Positions 50,963 through 60,892 are shown, numbered from the stretch's first letter. The stretch: DNA of 64,000 nucleotides from Pseudanabaena biceps (GCA_013361095.1 JAATWA010000001.1:2024501-2088500), one strand, 5' to 3'. Translations and numbers: made by a program. The notes: generated from the letters alone by a model not told the origin.

Positions 50963-51055
50963 CCCTCACCCCTAGCCCCTCTCCCGCAGGAGAGGGGAAC
51001 AAGAAAAAGATCTTACTCCCCTTCTCCTGCGGGAGAAGGGGTTGGGGGATGAGGG
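50963..51055. repeat. intact CCTCACCCCTAGCCCC-type double-hairpin repeat
   Basis: Two hairpins in tandem, cccctctcccgcaggagagggg and ccccttctcctgcgggagaagggg, with outer arms ccctcacccctag / ttgggggatgaggg. The same unit, inverted, is interrupted by the IS at 33796-35091. Confidence 0.85.
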
Positions 51056-51111
51056 TGGGGATTGAGGGAAATCTCTTAAAATGGACTCTTAACCAAATTC
51101 TAGGTAAAACT

Positions 51112-51447
51112 ATGACAGATCACTTATCCCAAGATACTGCTCCAGTAAAAGAAGCAAAAGAAAAAGAGACTTGGCAATTGCGGCTCTATGTAGCGGGACA
51201 AACTCCTAAATCTCTGGTGGCTTTTGCGAATTTGAAGAATATTTGTGAAAAACATTTGCAGGGGCAATATAGCATCGAAATTATTGATCTCAGTAAAGAA
51301 CCGCAACTAGCGATCGAACATAGCATCGTGGCTTTACCCACCCTCGTGAGAAAATTGCCCGAACCAATTAAAAAAATTATTGGTGATTTATCAAATACAG
51401 AGAAGGTATTGGTGGGACTACAGCTCATTTCCCTTATAAATGAATAG
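51112..51447 (+). CDS. KaiB-like protein 1
   Basis: The 111-residue protein matches Kai[57 protein letters not shown] and the diagnostic [18 protein letters not shown]. The first 20 residues are a charged extension. KaiB binds phosphorylated KaiC after a fold switch and sequesters partners. The ATG at 51112 lies after a repeat that would otherwise add a false N-terminus. It lies 182 bases after the kaiC-like gene. Confidence 0.93.
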   Translation: MTDHLSQDTAPVKEAKEKETWQLRLYVAGQTPKSLVAFANLKNICEKHLQGQYSIEIIDLSKEPQLAIEHSIVALPTLVRKLPEPIKKIIGDLSNTEKVLVGLQLISLINE

Positions 51448-51500
51448 AGCGAGGTCTAGGAGCTAGATCTAGGAAGTAAAAATAAATTAAGACAATAACA

Positions 51501-51899
51501 ATGATTGACCCAGAAGAGTTAGAACTCACAACTACAGAACTTTTTGAACAGTCCCTATCTGAATCCAAGGATAAGCACTATATTTTGCGTCTTTACATCG
51601 CAGGGACAACGATTCAATCGGTGACGGCGCTGCGAAATATTAAAAAGATTTGTGAAGAACACCTCCAAGGACGCTATGAATTGGAAGTGATCGATATTTA
51701 CCAACAGGCGGAAGCTCTAACATCCGAAAATATTATTGCAGTTCCCACTTTAATTAAACACTTACCATTACCTTTACAAAAGATGATTGGCAATTTGTCG
51801 AATACAGAAAAGGTCTTAATTGGTCTGGATCTTTTCCCAAAAGGAAGTTTAAATACTACTGGAGAGGAAGATGATGAAAAACTCTCAAGATCATCTTGA
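51501..51899 (+). CDS. KaiB-like protein 2
   Basis: The 132-residue protein is a second KaiB-like protein: YILRLYIAGTTIQSVTALRN, KKICEEHLQGRYELEVIDIY, IIAVPTLIKHLPLPLQ and [18 protein letters not shown]. It has an acidic N-terminal extension of about 25 residues and an acidic tail ([14 protein letters not shown]). It differs from copy 1 in about half of its positions, so the duplication is old and the two may have different partners. Its end overlaps the histidine kinase start by 29 bases. Confidence 0.93.
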   Translation: MIDPEELELTTTELFEQSLSESKDKHYILRLYIAGTTIQSVTALRNIKKICEEHLQGRYELEVIDIYQQAEALTSENIIAVPTLIKHLPLPLQKMIGNLSNTEKVLIGLDLFPKGSLNTTGEEDDEKLSRSS

Positions 51900-54636
51900 A
51901 ATATTGCGTCAGGAAGTCGAAAACCTGAGGCAGCAATTGGTAGATACAAAGGAACGGCTGAGTGTGACAGAAGAAACGTTACAGGCGATTCGTTCGGGGG
52001 AAGTTGATGCGGTGGTGGTGTCTACATCGCAAGGGGCGCAAGTATTTACACTACATGGCGCGGACTATGTGTATCAGTGCTTAGTTGAGCAAATGGGTGA
52101 GGGGGCTGCCACGGCTTCTTCTGAAGGCTTGATTTTATACTGTAATAAGCAACTTTCTGAATTACTAGGCTGTCCTCTAAAAAATTTGATTGGCGCACAG
52201 TTAGAAAATTTTGTTGCTCCTCAAGATCGCCATGCTTTTTCTCTATTATTGAAACAAGGTCACGAAAAAGAAACGCGAACACTAGAATTATCTTTGATTG
52301 GTGCAGCAGAAACTAAATATAAAGATATAGATAGAAGAAAGATAGATAGAAATATAGAAATCCCTGTTAAGTTGTCGCTAAGACAATTTAAACTCGATGA
52401 GATTGTCGTTAATAGTATTGTGATTACGGATGTTACTGAAGCTAAGGTGAAGGAGGCGAAAAAGCTTAACCAAATTCTGAAACGGGCGATCGCCACAATT
52501 ACCAATTATCGATTTTATCCCGATCACACTCGGGAGTTTGAGTATTGGTCAGATGGTTGTGAAATTCTGTTTGGCTATACCGCAGCAGAATTGATGGCGG
52601 ATCAAAATCTTTGGGCAAGTCGAGTTGAGCCGAAAGACTTGGAAATGATCCTTGCTCAAACCCTTACCGCCTGTCAGCAAAATCAAAGTAGTGATAATAT
52701 CGAATATCGCTTCTATCACAAAAATGGCGATCAACGTTGGCTGTCATCTTCTAAATTTATTCAATGGGATGAAACAAATCACTATTGGAACATAAATACA
52801 GTTTTAACTGATATTACAAATCGCAAACAGGCGGAAATTGCCCTACTGGAAGAGAAAGAAAAATTAAGTTTATTTATCCAATATGCGCCTGTAAGTGTGG
52901 CAATGTTCGATCGCCAGATGCGTTATATTGCCGTCAGCCAATACTGGATAGATATGTATCAACTTGACTCTAAGGAAGCAGTAATGGGGCGATCGCACTA
53001 TGAGATTTTGTCGAATATTCCTGAGTCTTGGCGACAAGTCTATCAAGAATGTTTAGCAGGAGCAACCAGAAAATGTGAACAGGATTCTTTTATTCTGCCC
53101 GATGGTTCCGAGCAGTTATTGAAATGGGAAGTGCTGCCTTGGTTTCAGATTCAGGGAGAAGTGGGGGGCATTTTGATTTTTGTAGAAGATATTACCGAAA
53201 CAAAGAGACTCGAACAACAGTTTTATCATGCCCAACGCTTAGAGGGTTTAGGAACCTTAGCCAGTGGCATCGCCCATGATTTTAATAACATTCTCACCCC
53301 GATTTTGGGCGTTACGCAATTGCTGCCCCTCAAGATTCCTAATCTCGATGCAAGTGTCACAAATCTATTAACGATCCTGTCTAACAGTGCGCGGCGTGGC
53401 TCGGACTTGGTCAAGCAAATTTTGCTGTTTAGTCGCAATACTGAGGGCGAATATGCGATCTTGCAACTAGATGCCCTGCTCCTAGAATTGATCGAAATTC
53501 CTAGACAAACCTTTCCCAAGTCCATTGCGATCATTGCAGAAATTCCTACGCAAACGCTCTGGAATATCTCGGCGGATGCGACTCAAATCCACCAAGTATT
53601 TATGAATCTGATGATCAATGCTAGGGATGCCATGCCCGATGGCGGAGCATTGACAATTGGTGCTGAAAATCTGCAATTAGAGGAAGATAATGCGCTGATG
53701 AGTTTAGCCTCCAAAGCAGGGGAGTATGTGGTGGTGACGGTGACTGATACGGGGCTAGGGATTCCGCCAGAGTTATTAGATCGCATTTTTGATCCATTTT
53801 TTACGACCAAAGAGATCGGCAAAGGCACAGGGCTAGGACTATCGACGGTGATGGGAATTGTCAAGCATCATGGTGGCTTTATTACAGTAAAGAGCGTTGC
53901 GGGGAAAAGCACAGAATTTAAGGTGTTTTTGCCAGCGATCGCAGGAGCAGTGAGCCAGTCTACCCTCGAAGCCTCAATCCCTAGAGGTAATGGCGAGTTA
54001 ATCTTGATTGTGGATGATGAATCGGCAATTCGAGAAGTAACCAAGGCGGCTCTAGAAAGCTATAACTACCGCACCATTGTGGCTAGTGATGGTATTGGTG
54101 CGATCGCTGTCTATGGCAAACATCAACAGGAAGTCAGCGCGGTAGTTATGGATATTATGATGCCTAACCTCGATGGCGTGACGACCATTCATACCTTGCA
54201 AAGCCTGAATCCCCTAGTCAAAGTCATTGCTACGAGTGGGCTGATTGAGAACCGTAAACTCTCTCTAGACGCGAATGCAACCACATTTTTGTTAAAGCCG
54301 TTCAGCATTAGGCAATTATTACAAACCTTGATGGAAATCCTATCGCCTAATCAATCTGATCAATCTGGTCAATCCGAGCAAAGTCAAAGCGAGCGCCTCC
54401 TGTCTATTGCCATAAATCCCTCTCCTCCAACACAAGTAGAATTATCGAAAAAAGCGATCGCAATGATGTCTCCTGCATGGTTACAGCAAATGCATGATGC
54501 GGCTTATTACTGCGATGCTGAAATTATGCTGGATTTAATTACGCAGATCCCACCTTCGCAAGAGGCGATCGCTAATGCTCTGAGAGGTTTAGTGCTAGAT
54601 TTTAAAACAGATCTGATTATGGAGTTAACAAAATAA
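51871..54636 (+). CDS. soluble PAS hybrid histidine kinase linked to kaiC/kaiB-like genes
   Basis: The 921-residue protein starts with a coiled coil ([20 protein letters not shown]), followed by three PAS-like domains (about 70-190, 205-325, 335-450), a HisKA-type dimerisation helix with His469 in [14 protein letters not shown], an ATPase domain (N box [15 protein letters not shown] boxes [11 protein letters not shown] and [20 protein letters not shown]) and a receiver with Asp761 in [13 protein letters not shown] ~60-residue tail ([20 protein letters not shown]) is shared with the next kinase. No membrane helix, so it is cytoplasmic. Overlap with the kaiB-like gene means translational coupling. 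Confidence 0.92.
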   Translation: MMKNSQDHLEILRQEVENLRQQLVDTKERLSVTEETLQAIRSGEVDAVVVSTSQGAQVFTLHGADYVYQCLVEQMGEGAATASSEGLILYCNKQLSELLGCPLKNLIGAQLENFVAPQDRHAFSLLLKQGHEKETRTLELSLIGAAETKYKDIDRRKIDRNIEIPVKLSLRQFKLDEIVVNSIVITDVTEAKVKEAKKLNQILKRAIATITNYRFYPDHTREFEYWSDGCEILFGYTAAELMADQNLWASRVEPKDLEMILAQTLTACQQNQSSDNIEYRFYHKNGDQRWLSSSKFIQWDETNHYWNINTVLTDITNRKQAEIALLEEKEKLSLFIQYAPVSVAMFDRQMRYIAVSQYWIDMYQLDSKEAVMGRSHYEILSNIPESWRQVYQECLAGATRKCEQDSFILPDGSEQLLKWEVLPWFQIQGEVGGILIFVEDITETKRLEQQFYHAQRLEGLGTLASGIAHDFNNILTPILGVTQLLPLKIPNLDASVTNLLTILSNSARRGSDLVKQILLFSRNTEGEYAILQLDALLLELIEIPRQTFPKSIAIIAEIPTQTLWNISADATQIHQVFMNLMINARDAMPDGGALTIGAENLQLEEDNALMSLASKAGEYVVVTVTDTGLGIPPELLDRIFDPFFTTKEIGKGTGLGLSTVMGIVKHHGGFITVKSVAGKSTEFKVFLPAIAGAVSQSTLEASIPRGNGELILIVDDESAIREVTKAALESYNYRTIVASDGIGAIAVYGKHQQEVSAVVMDIMMPNLDGVTTIHTLQSLNPLVKVIATSGLIENRKLSLDANATTFLLKPFSIRQLLQTLMEILSPNQSDQSGQSEQSQSERLLSIAINPSPPTQVELSKKAIAMMSPAWLQQMHDAAYYCDAEIMLDLITQIPPSQEAIANALRGLVLDFKTDLIMELTK

Positions 54637-54685
54637 TTCACCTTACGCAGAAGTTTTATTTAGGGAATTTTTTCATATCAAGCAA

Positions 54686-57600
54686 ATGTCTATGAATAAG
54701 CGTATTTCACATATTGCAGGGCTGACCGTCATTGCGATCGCAGTAATCGTCCTACTCGGTTGGCAACTTAACATATCCCTACTCAAAAGTGGATTTCCTT
54801 TCATATCCGCCACGATGAAAGTGAATACGGCAATTTGCTTTTTATTTGCAGGTATGTCTTTGATATTGTTGCAGCGCCAACAAACTAAACTGTATTATCG
54901 AGTCTCTCAAGGATTTGCGGGGGCGATTGTGGCGATCGCACTACTTACGCTGAGTGAGTATTTGTTTGGTTGGGATTTGCACATTGATCAATTGATCTTT
55001 CCCGATGTCGTATCGTTAGGAACTCCCTACGCAGGACGCATGGGTGTAAATACTGCCTTCAATTTTGTGCTGATGGGAACAGCACTGTTCCTGCTAGGGC
55101 GAAACCATAAACGCGATACTGATTTGGCTCAGATATGTAGTAGTGTTGCAGCTTTGGTCTCTCTGTTAGCTCTCTTCGGACATATATTTCATGTCGATAT
55201 TCTGGCACGATTAGTCATTCTTACCACGACTCAAGCACTGAATACTATCCTTAGCTTTTTTATCCTCTATGTAGGGATTTTATGGCTCCGACCTAAGAGA
55301 GGATTAATGCAAGTATTAACCAGCGCCCTAGTCGGTGGAAAGATGGCTAGAATGTTGCTACCTTGGGCGCTTATTTTTCCCTTAGCAATAAACTGGCTTA
55401 CTTTTCAGGGGCATCAATTAGGCTGGTATAGCGTTGAATTTGCTAACACAATACGAGCAACTACAGTAGTGTTCACGTTCTCAATACTGATCTGGGGAAC
55501 GGCTCGTTTTCTTAATCAGATAGATCTCAAACGACAAAAAGCTCAATTGGAGCTTAAAAGAATTAATGAAACCTTAGAAAGTCTAATCGCTGAAAGGACA
55601 GAAGCTTTAGAAAAATCAAAAGCACGTTTTGCAGGAATACTAGACATTGCCAATGATGCAATTATTTCAGTTGATCATACTCAACGTATTACTCTGTTTA
55701 ATCAAGGGGCAGAAAAGATTTTTGGCTACAAGCAAGAAGAGATTTTATGGCAACCATTAGACTTATTATTACCAGAACAGTTTAGGAATGACCATCAACA
55801 GCATATCCAACAATTTGCTCAATCCTCTATTGCTTCTGCTCAAAGAGCGCGAAGAATGGGAGAACGGGGTGAAATTTGGGGTCGTCGTCAAGATGGAACA
55901 GAGTTTCCTGCTGAAGCCTCAATTTCTAGGTTAGAAATGGGAGATGAAACCGTATTTACAGTGATTCTGCGCGATATTAGCGATCGCAAGCAATCAGAAA
56001 CATCACTCGCACATATGGCATCGATCGTAGAATATTCTGGCGAGGGAATTGTTAGCAAATCCTTAGATGGTATCGTTTTAAGTTGGAATAATTCAGCGGA
56101 AAACATCTTTGGCTACAAGGCTGAAGAAATCATAGGACAATCGATTACCACTATATTTCCACCCAACCTTATCTATGAAGAAGAGCAAATCCTCGAAACG
56201 ATTCGACAAGGGAAAACGATTGAAGAATATGAAACTATGCGCGTTCGTAAAGATGGGAAACTGATAAATATCTCTTGCACCATATCGCCCCTGAAGGATC
56301 CAAAAGGTAAAATTATTGGGGCTTCGGTAATTAAACGTGACATCACCGATCGCAAGAAGGCTGAAAGAGAACGTCAACATATTGAAATAGCTTTACAAAA
56401 CAGCGAAGAACAGTTTCGCCAAGCGTTTGAATATGCATCGACAGGGATGGCAATCCTTTCCCTTGATGGACATTGGCTAAAAGTCAATCAAGCCCTGTGC
56501 CAGATTGTTGGCTATTCTTCAGAAGAGTTGCTAGCGTCAACCTTTCAAGACATAACTCATCCTGACGATGTAGCAGTAGATCGGGACAATATCGAACATA
56601 TATTAGCAGGAACGATTTCAACTTACCAACGCGAAAAACGTTACCTACATAAACAAGGACACATTGTTTGGATTCGGCTGAATGGATCGGTAGTACAAGA
56701 TACACAAGGAAATCGCTTACATATTATTGCTCACATCCAAGATATCACGGCGCGAAAAGACGCTCGAAAGACGCTAGAGCTTCAGAGCATCATCATGAAT
56801 AACATGGCTGGCGGCGTATGTTTAGTCAAAGCATCAGATCTAACGATCGGTTATACCAATCCTAAGTTTGATGCAATGTTTGGCTATGCAGAAGGAGAAC
56901 TTGCGGGTCAATCCGTTGGTGTCATTAATTACGTTGATACAAAGATTACGCCTGACGAAACCGTGGAAGATATTGTCACTCAAATAGATCGGGACGGCGA
57001 AGCGCAATACGAAGTCTATAACAAAAAAAAGGATGGCACACTCTTTTGGTGCAGAGTGCATACCTCTAGGTTTGATCACCCTGAATATGGAACTGTATAT
57101 GTTGCCGTTCAAGAGGATGTCACAGAAATAAAACAAGCCCAGTTAGAACTTCAGCAAGCTAAAGAAGCCGCAGAATCCGCCAATCTTGCCAAGAGTATGT
57201 TCTTGTCCAATATGAGTCATGAACTCCGCACTCCTCTCAATGCGATTTTAGGATTTACAGAATTGATGAGTTACGATCCTTCTCTGAGCGATGATAATAA
57301 AGAAGATCTAGCGATCGTTAATCGTAGCGGTAAGCATCTATTAGCATTAATTAATGACGTTTTAGACCTGTCTAAAATTGAAAGCGGACAGATGAAACTC
57401 AATCTCTCTGACTTTGAGCTAGAAAATCTGCTGACTTCTATCGAAGAACTATTTCAAGTCCAAGCCCAATCAAAAGGCTTGCAATTAATTATCGATCGCG
57501 ATCCTACTCTTCCCCAATTTATCCATGCTGATGAGAAAAAGATATATCAAGTTCTAGTCAATCTACTCGGCAATGCCATTAAGTTTACTAAACAAGGAAG

Positions 57601-58582
57601 CATCATTTTAAGAGTTAAACAACAGGAAATAACCGCTTCTAATAAATCTCAGATCCTTTTTGCCGTTGAGGATACGGGAGTGGGAATTGCACCAACAGAA
57701 ATTGATAGCTTATTTAAAGTATTCGTGCAAGCTCAAGCAGGTAGTAAATTCAACCAAGGTACAGGACTAGGTTTAGCGATCAGTCAAAAATTTATCCAAC
57801 TTATGGATAGTCAGATTTATGTGCAAAGCACGTTGAATCAAGGCAGCACTTTTTACTTTGAGCTTGGAGTAGCCTTACCCCAATCCGTCCCCCTAAATCT
57901 AAAATCACATAGACAAAGGGTGATTGGTCTAGCCACTGGACAACCAACTTACCGCATCCTTGTTGTTGAAGATATAAAGGAGAATCGCCTCTTATTAGTC
58001 AAGCTTCTTACTTCAGTCGGTTTTGAAGTGCGCGAAGCTACACAGGGAGTTGAGGCACTTGCCCTCTGGGAAAGTTGGTCACCACATTTAATTTGGATGG
58101 ATCTACGAATGCCCGTCATGGATGGCTACGCAACTACAAAACGCATCAGAGAGCTTCCTAATGGACAGGAAACGATCATTATTGCTTTAACTGCTAGTGT
58201 TTTTGAAGAAGAGCGAGAGAAAGTTCTGATGGCTGGTTGTAACGACTTCATCGGCAAGCCATTTCAGGAGAAGAGCATCTTTGACAAACTGACTCAACAC
58301 TTAGGCGTAAAGTACATTTACGCGACTGAAGAAAGACAGCCTCAAAAACTTGTCGATACGCTATCTCAAGAAGATCTAGCGATGATGTCTCCTCAGTGGC
58401 TAGAACAAATGTATCAAGCAGCTTACTATCTTGACACTGAAGTTATGAATGTATTGATCGCTCAAATCCCCGAATCTAGCTCAGGTTTGTCCAAAGCGCT
58501 AACCCATGCTACCAACAACTTCAATGCTGATCGAATTATGGAATTAATTCGCCCACTACTTCCAAGTTCATTTGTTCTTTAA
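54686..58582 (+). CDS. membrane-bound multi-PAS hybrid histidine kinase
   Basis: The 1298-residue protein has an N-terminal membrane sensor of about seven to eight helices (residues ~8-275), a coiled coil, four PAS domains (about 310-435, 440-560, 575-700, 705-825), a HisKA domain with His845 in NMSHELRTPLNAILGF, an ATPase domain (VLVNLLGNAIKFTKQ, VEDTGVGIAP, GTGLGLAISQK), a receiver with Asp1139 in IWMDLRMPVMDG, and the same C-terminal tail as the preceding kinase (MMSPQWLEQMYQAAYYLDTE). It follows that kinase by 49 bases and is likely in the same operon. Confidence 0.92.
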   Translation: MSMNKRISHIAGLTVIAIAVIVLLGWQLNISLLKSGFPFISATMKVNTAICFLFAGMSLILLQRQQTKLYYRVSQGFAGAIVAIALLTLSEYLFGWDLHIDQLIFPDVVSLGTPYAGRMGVNTAFNFVLMGTALFLLGRNHKRDTDLAQICSSVAALVSLLALFGHIFHVDILARLVILTTTQALNTILSFFILYVGILWLRPKRGLMQVLTSALVGGKMARMLLPWALIFPLAINWLTFQGHQLGWYSVEFANTIRATTVVFTFSILIWGTARFLNQIDLKRQKAQLELKRINETLESLIAERTEALEKSKARFAGILDIANDAIISVDHTQRITLFNQGAEKIFGYKQEEILWQPLDLLLPEQFRNDHQQHIQQFAQSSIASAQRARRMGERGEIWGRRQDGTEFPAEASISRLEMGDETVFTVILRDISDRKQSETSLAHMASIVEYSGEGIVSKSLDGIVLSWNNSAENIFGYKAEEIIGQSITTIFPPNLIYEEEQILETIRQGKTIEEYETMRVRKDGKLINISCTISPLKDPKGKIIGASVIKRDITDRKKAERERQHIEIALQNSEEQFRQAFEYASTGMAILSLDGHWLKVNQALCQIVGYSSEELLASTFQDITHPDDVAVDRDNIEHILAGTISTYQREKRYLHKQGHIVWIRLNGSVVQDTQGNRLHIIAHIQDITARKDARKTLELQSIIMNNMAGGVCLVKASDLTIGYTNPKFDAMFGYAEGELAGQSVGVINYVDTKITPDETVEDIVTQIDRDGEAQYEVYNKKKDGTLFWCRVHTSRFDHPEYGTVYVAVQEDVTEIKQAQLELQQAKEAAESANLAKSMFLSNMSHELRTPLNAILGFTELMSYDPSLSDDNKEDLAIVNRSGKHLLALINDVLDLSKIESGQMKLNLSDFELENLLTSIEELFQVQAQSKGLQLIIDRDPTLPQFIHADEKKIYQVLVNLLGNAIKFTKQGSIILRVKQQEITASNKSQILFAVEDTGVGIAPTEIDSLFKVFVQAQAGSKFNQGTGLGLAISQKFIQLMDSQIYVQSTLNQGSTFYFELGVALPQSVPLNLKSHRQRVIGLATGQPTYRILVVEDIKENRLLLVKLLTSVGFEVREATQGVEALALWESWSPHLIWMDLRMPVMDGYATTKRIRELPNGQETIIIALTASVFEEEREKVLMAGCNDFIGKPFQEKSIFDKLTQHLGVKYIYATEERQPQKLVDTLSQEDLAMMSPQWLEQMYQAAYYLDTEVMNVLIAQIPESSSGLSKALTHATNNFNADRIMELIRPLLPSSFVL

Positions 58583-58892
58583 CTTTTTGTTCTAAAACCT
58601 TTACGGGGTTTGGTATACCAATCTATAAAAGTGTTGGCATACTTTTATAGATTGGTATACCATCAGTAGTTAAAGCAGTTATAGCGTTTCACAGTCTAGT
58701 GGAGTACAAAGAATTGTTTCCCACAATTCTCTGTACCTCTATTGCTTGAAAAGCCCTATATTCATCAAAAGCACCACAAAAGATGACCGCAAGGCAAAGC
58801 CCCGCAACTCATCCATTGCGACTTGGCGTGCGTACTGTAGATAGGCTGTTGACAGTTATAAATATCGAAACAATGCTTATTTATCTTTCCCT
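58583..58892. other. intergenic stretch before the ECF sigma gene
   Basis: 310 bases holding the hairpin at 58611-58662, then AT-rich DNA that should contain the promoter of the sigma factor operon. No gene seen. Confidence 0.5.
58611..58662 (+). repeat. long hairpin after the kinase operon
   Basis: tggtataccaatctataaaa plus gt pairs perfectly with its reverse complement around gttggcat; the outer ggtatacc is itself palindromic. Confidence 0.85.
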
Positions 58893-59459
58893 ATGAAACT
58901 TTCCGAGCAAACTGATGTAGAAATACTGCAAGCTTGGCGTTCGGGAAGTAGTCAAGCATTTGGCATCTTTTACGATCGCTATGGTGAGTTGGTGTATCGC
59001 CTATCTTTGAGGATTTTAGGTAGTCCTCAAGAAGCGGAAGATTTAACTCAAGAAATCTTTATTCTGTTAAGCCGAAATAGCACCTATGACAGTAAAAGAG
59101 GCGCAATCTCCACCTTTTTGTCAGTCATGACCCGCTCTCGTGCCATTGACCGACTCCGCAAGACGCGATCGCAACAGCAACATCTTCAAAAATGGGAACA
59201 AAGCATTTCTTCAGAACATGATATTAGAAATTTATCACTTATGGAAAATGCATCGCTCACTGAACGGTCAGAAAAAGTAAAACTAGCCCTAGCAAAGCTG
59301 CCCGACAAACATCGTCAAGTCTTAGAAATGGCTTACTTTGACGGACTTAGCCAATCCGAAATTGCTAGAGCATTAGATACTCCCCTTGGCACAATTAAGT
59401 CTTGGGCTAGAAATGGATTAATTCGATTAAGAGAAAGTTTGCAGGATACGTTGGAGTGA
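58893..59459 (+). CDS. ECF-type RNA polymerase sigma factor
   Basis: The 188-residue protein has sigma region 2 (FGIFYDRYGELVYRLSLRIL, EAEDLTQEIFILLS) and region 4 (LPDKHRQVLEMAYFDGLSQS, EIARALDTPLGTIKSWARNG), with no regions 1 or 3, so it is an ECF (group 4) sigma factor. It redirects RNA polymerase to stress or envelope genes. Its stop codon overlaps the start of an anti-sigma factor gene. It may control the redox genes downstream, though this is inferred from position only. Confidence 0.95.
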   Translation: MKLSEQTDVEILQAWRSGSSQAFGIFYDRYGELVYRLSLRILGSPQEAEDLTQEIFILLSRNSTYDSKRGAISTFLSVMTRSRAIDRLRKTRSQQQHLQKWEQSISSEHDIRNLSLMENASLTERSEKVKLALAKLPDKHRQVLEMAYFDGLSQSEIARALDTPLGTIKSWARNGLIRLRESLQDTLE

Positions 59460-59461
59460 TC

Positions 59462-60277
59462 ATGTCGATACAAAAGCAAGAATATCCCCCTGAATGGGTC
59501 GAAATATTAGCGGGTTATGTACTGGGCGACCTCGAACCTGAAGAAGTAACCGAGATGCATAGACTTATTGCCGAGCATCCCGAAATAATTGCTGAAATTG
59601 ATCACTTACAAGCAACTCTAGCAATGCTTCCCCTTGGCTTGAGTGAATCCTTGCCAGATGTTAATCTTCGCGATCGCATTGCCGCCGTAGCAATTCCGAT
59701 CAAAGCAGAAGATTTATTAGTCGATCCTCTAGCTACAAATCCAGAGCAATTAGTAAAGTCAGTAGCCAAAAACAAGCGATCGCCTTGGCGTTGGGATATC
59801 TGGAAATTAGTCACCGTCGGATTAAGTAGCATTGGCGCGATCGCTATAGTGACCCTTGGCTTTGACAACTATCAAATGCGTCAACAAATTGCCAGTAAAG
59901 ATCTAGAACTGCAAAAGTATCAACACACCATAGCGATGTTGCAAGATGCTGACAATCGCATGATTTCTCTCAAGGGGATGGGCGCGATTCCTGCGGCTTC
60001 TGGCAGTGTGATGATCGCCCCCAATGAAAAAACTGCCATGATCAGCATTCAAAATCTCATGCCGATTCCTCTAGAAAATAGCTATCGACTATGGGCGATC
60101 GTTGATGGAAAAAAAGTTGATTGCGCTCAATTTCGTCCAGATGCACAGGGCAAAGTTTTTGTGAAAGTGCCACTAGAAAACGCGCTCAAACAATCGACAA
60201 CTGTGATCATCACCATCGAACCCAATAAAGATATGCCTGAACCTACAGGTGAAATGGTAATGAAAGGCGAAGTTTAA
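59462..60277 (+). CDS. RskA-type transmembrane anti-sigma factor
   Basis: The 271-residue protein has an N-terminal anti-sigma part (about 1-60: EILAGYVLGDLEPEEVTEMH, DHLQATLAML), one transmembrane helix (about 120-140, VTVGLSSIGAIAIVTLGF), a short coiled coil and a periplasmic RskA-type domain (about 170-270: GAIPAASGSVMIAPNEKTAM, NSYRLWAIVDGKKVDCAQF). No zinc-binding HxxxCxxC is seen at the N-terminus. It would hold the ECF factor at the membrane until a signal outside triggers release. The ATG at 59462 is used; a GTG six bases upstream is possible. Confidence 0.9.
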   Translation: MSIQKQEYPPEWVEILAGYVLGDLEPEEVTEMHRLIAEHPEIIAEIDHLQATLAMLPLGLSESLPDVNLRDRIAAVAIPIKAEDLLVDPLATNPEQLVKSVAKNKRSPWRWDIWKLVTVGLSSIGAIAIVTLGFDNYQMRQQIASKDLELQKYQHTIAMLQDADNRMISLKGMGAIPAASGSVMIAPNEKTAMISIQNLMPIPLENSYRLWAIVDGKKVDCAQFRPDAQGKVFVKVPLENALKQSTTVIITIEPNKDMPEPTGEMVMKGEV

Positions 60278-60306
60278 AAGCCTATTTCTATCTGGCAATT
60301 TTAAGT

Positions 60307-60540
60307 ACAGGACAAAAATAATTGATTCTGTAGGGGCAGAGCATTGCTGTAACTGTTTATCCATATCACTAGGTTTTCTATACAGCAATGCTCTGCCCCA
60401 AACTTAACGCGATTACAGGCTAATCCTCAACTGCGGAAAGGGTAGAGCATTTGCGGATCGAGATTCTAACGAACAGTTAAGAAATTGTGGCGCAAATGCT
60501 CTACCCCTACGTCACAATTGTTTTCAGATTTTTGTCCTGT
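60307..60540. mobile_element. 234-bp element with inverted termini and two hairpins
   Basis: acaggacaaaaat at the left and atttttgtcctgt at the right form inverted termini. Inside are two stems: ggggcagagcattgctgta (60333-60351 with 60381-60399) and gggtagagcatttgcg (60440-60455 with 60491-60506), each with a large loop. No coding capacity. Confidence 0.75.
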
Positions 60541-60556
60541 AGTTAGCTGGCAATTC

Positions 60557-60681
60557 AGCAATTTTCATTATGAAACCAAGTTTGGGGTTTGCAACGCCTA
60601 AGTTGCAAACCCCAAACTTGGTTTTTGAAAGCCAGCCGTAGGCTGGCTTTCAAAAAATCAATTTTTATAATGAGAATTGCT
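60557..60681. mobile_element. MITE-like element, AGCAATTCTCAT family, copy 3
   Basis: agcaattttcattatgaaac ... ataatgagaattgct, in the orientation of copy 2, with a shortened first hairpin (ttggggtttgcaac). Confidence 0.82.
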
Positions 60682-60752
60682 GCTGGCAATTAGAGAAAGA
60701 TGATTACAGCGCCTTGTATTTAAAACCTTTGCAGAGCTTTGCTCTGCTTTAT

Positions 60753-60781
60753 GTGAGGCGGCGCTCTGCGCCGCCTCGCAC
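60753..60781. repeat. GC-apex hairpin repeat
   Basis: gtgaggcggcg / cgccgcctcgcac around ctctg, with one mismatch. Confidence 0.78.
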
Positions 60782-60892
60782 TTTTTAGAAGTAATTAACT
60801 CATCCGATTTGCAAAGCGATCCGTATAAAAGAAAAGTAGTTCTAAAAACCATCTACTTTATCCCTACCAATTTTTTAAGTGAGCATACAATC

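Larger units (their letters stand above)
60278..60892. other. 615-base stretch with two elements, no gene
   Basis: It contains a 234-bp double-hairpin element (60307-60540), an AGCAATTCTCAT-family element (60557-60681) and a GC-apex hairpin (60753-60781). The promoter of the lipoprotein gene should lie after 60790. Confidence 0.55.

Noticed and set aside
50950..51111. 54-residue N-terminal extension of KaiB-like protein 1
   Set aside because: It too is translation of the intergenic double-hairpin repeat; the ATG at 51112 gives a normal KaiB length.
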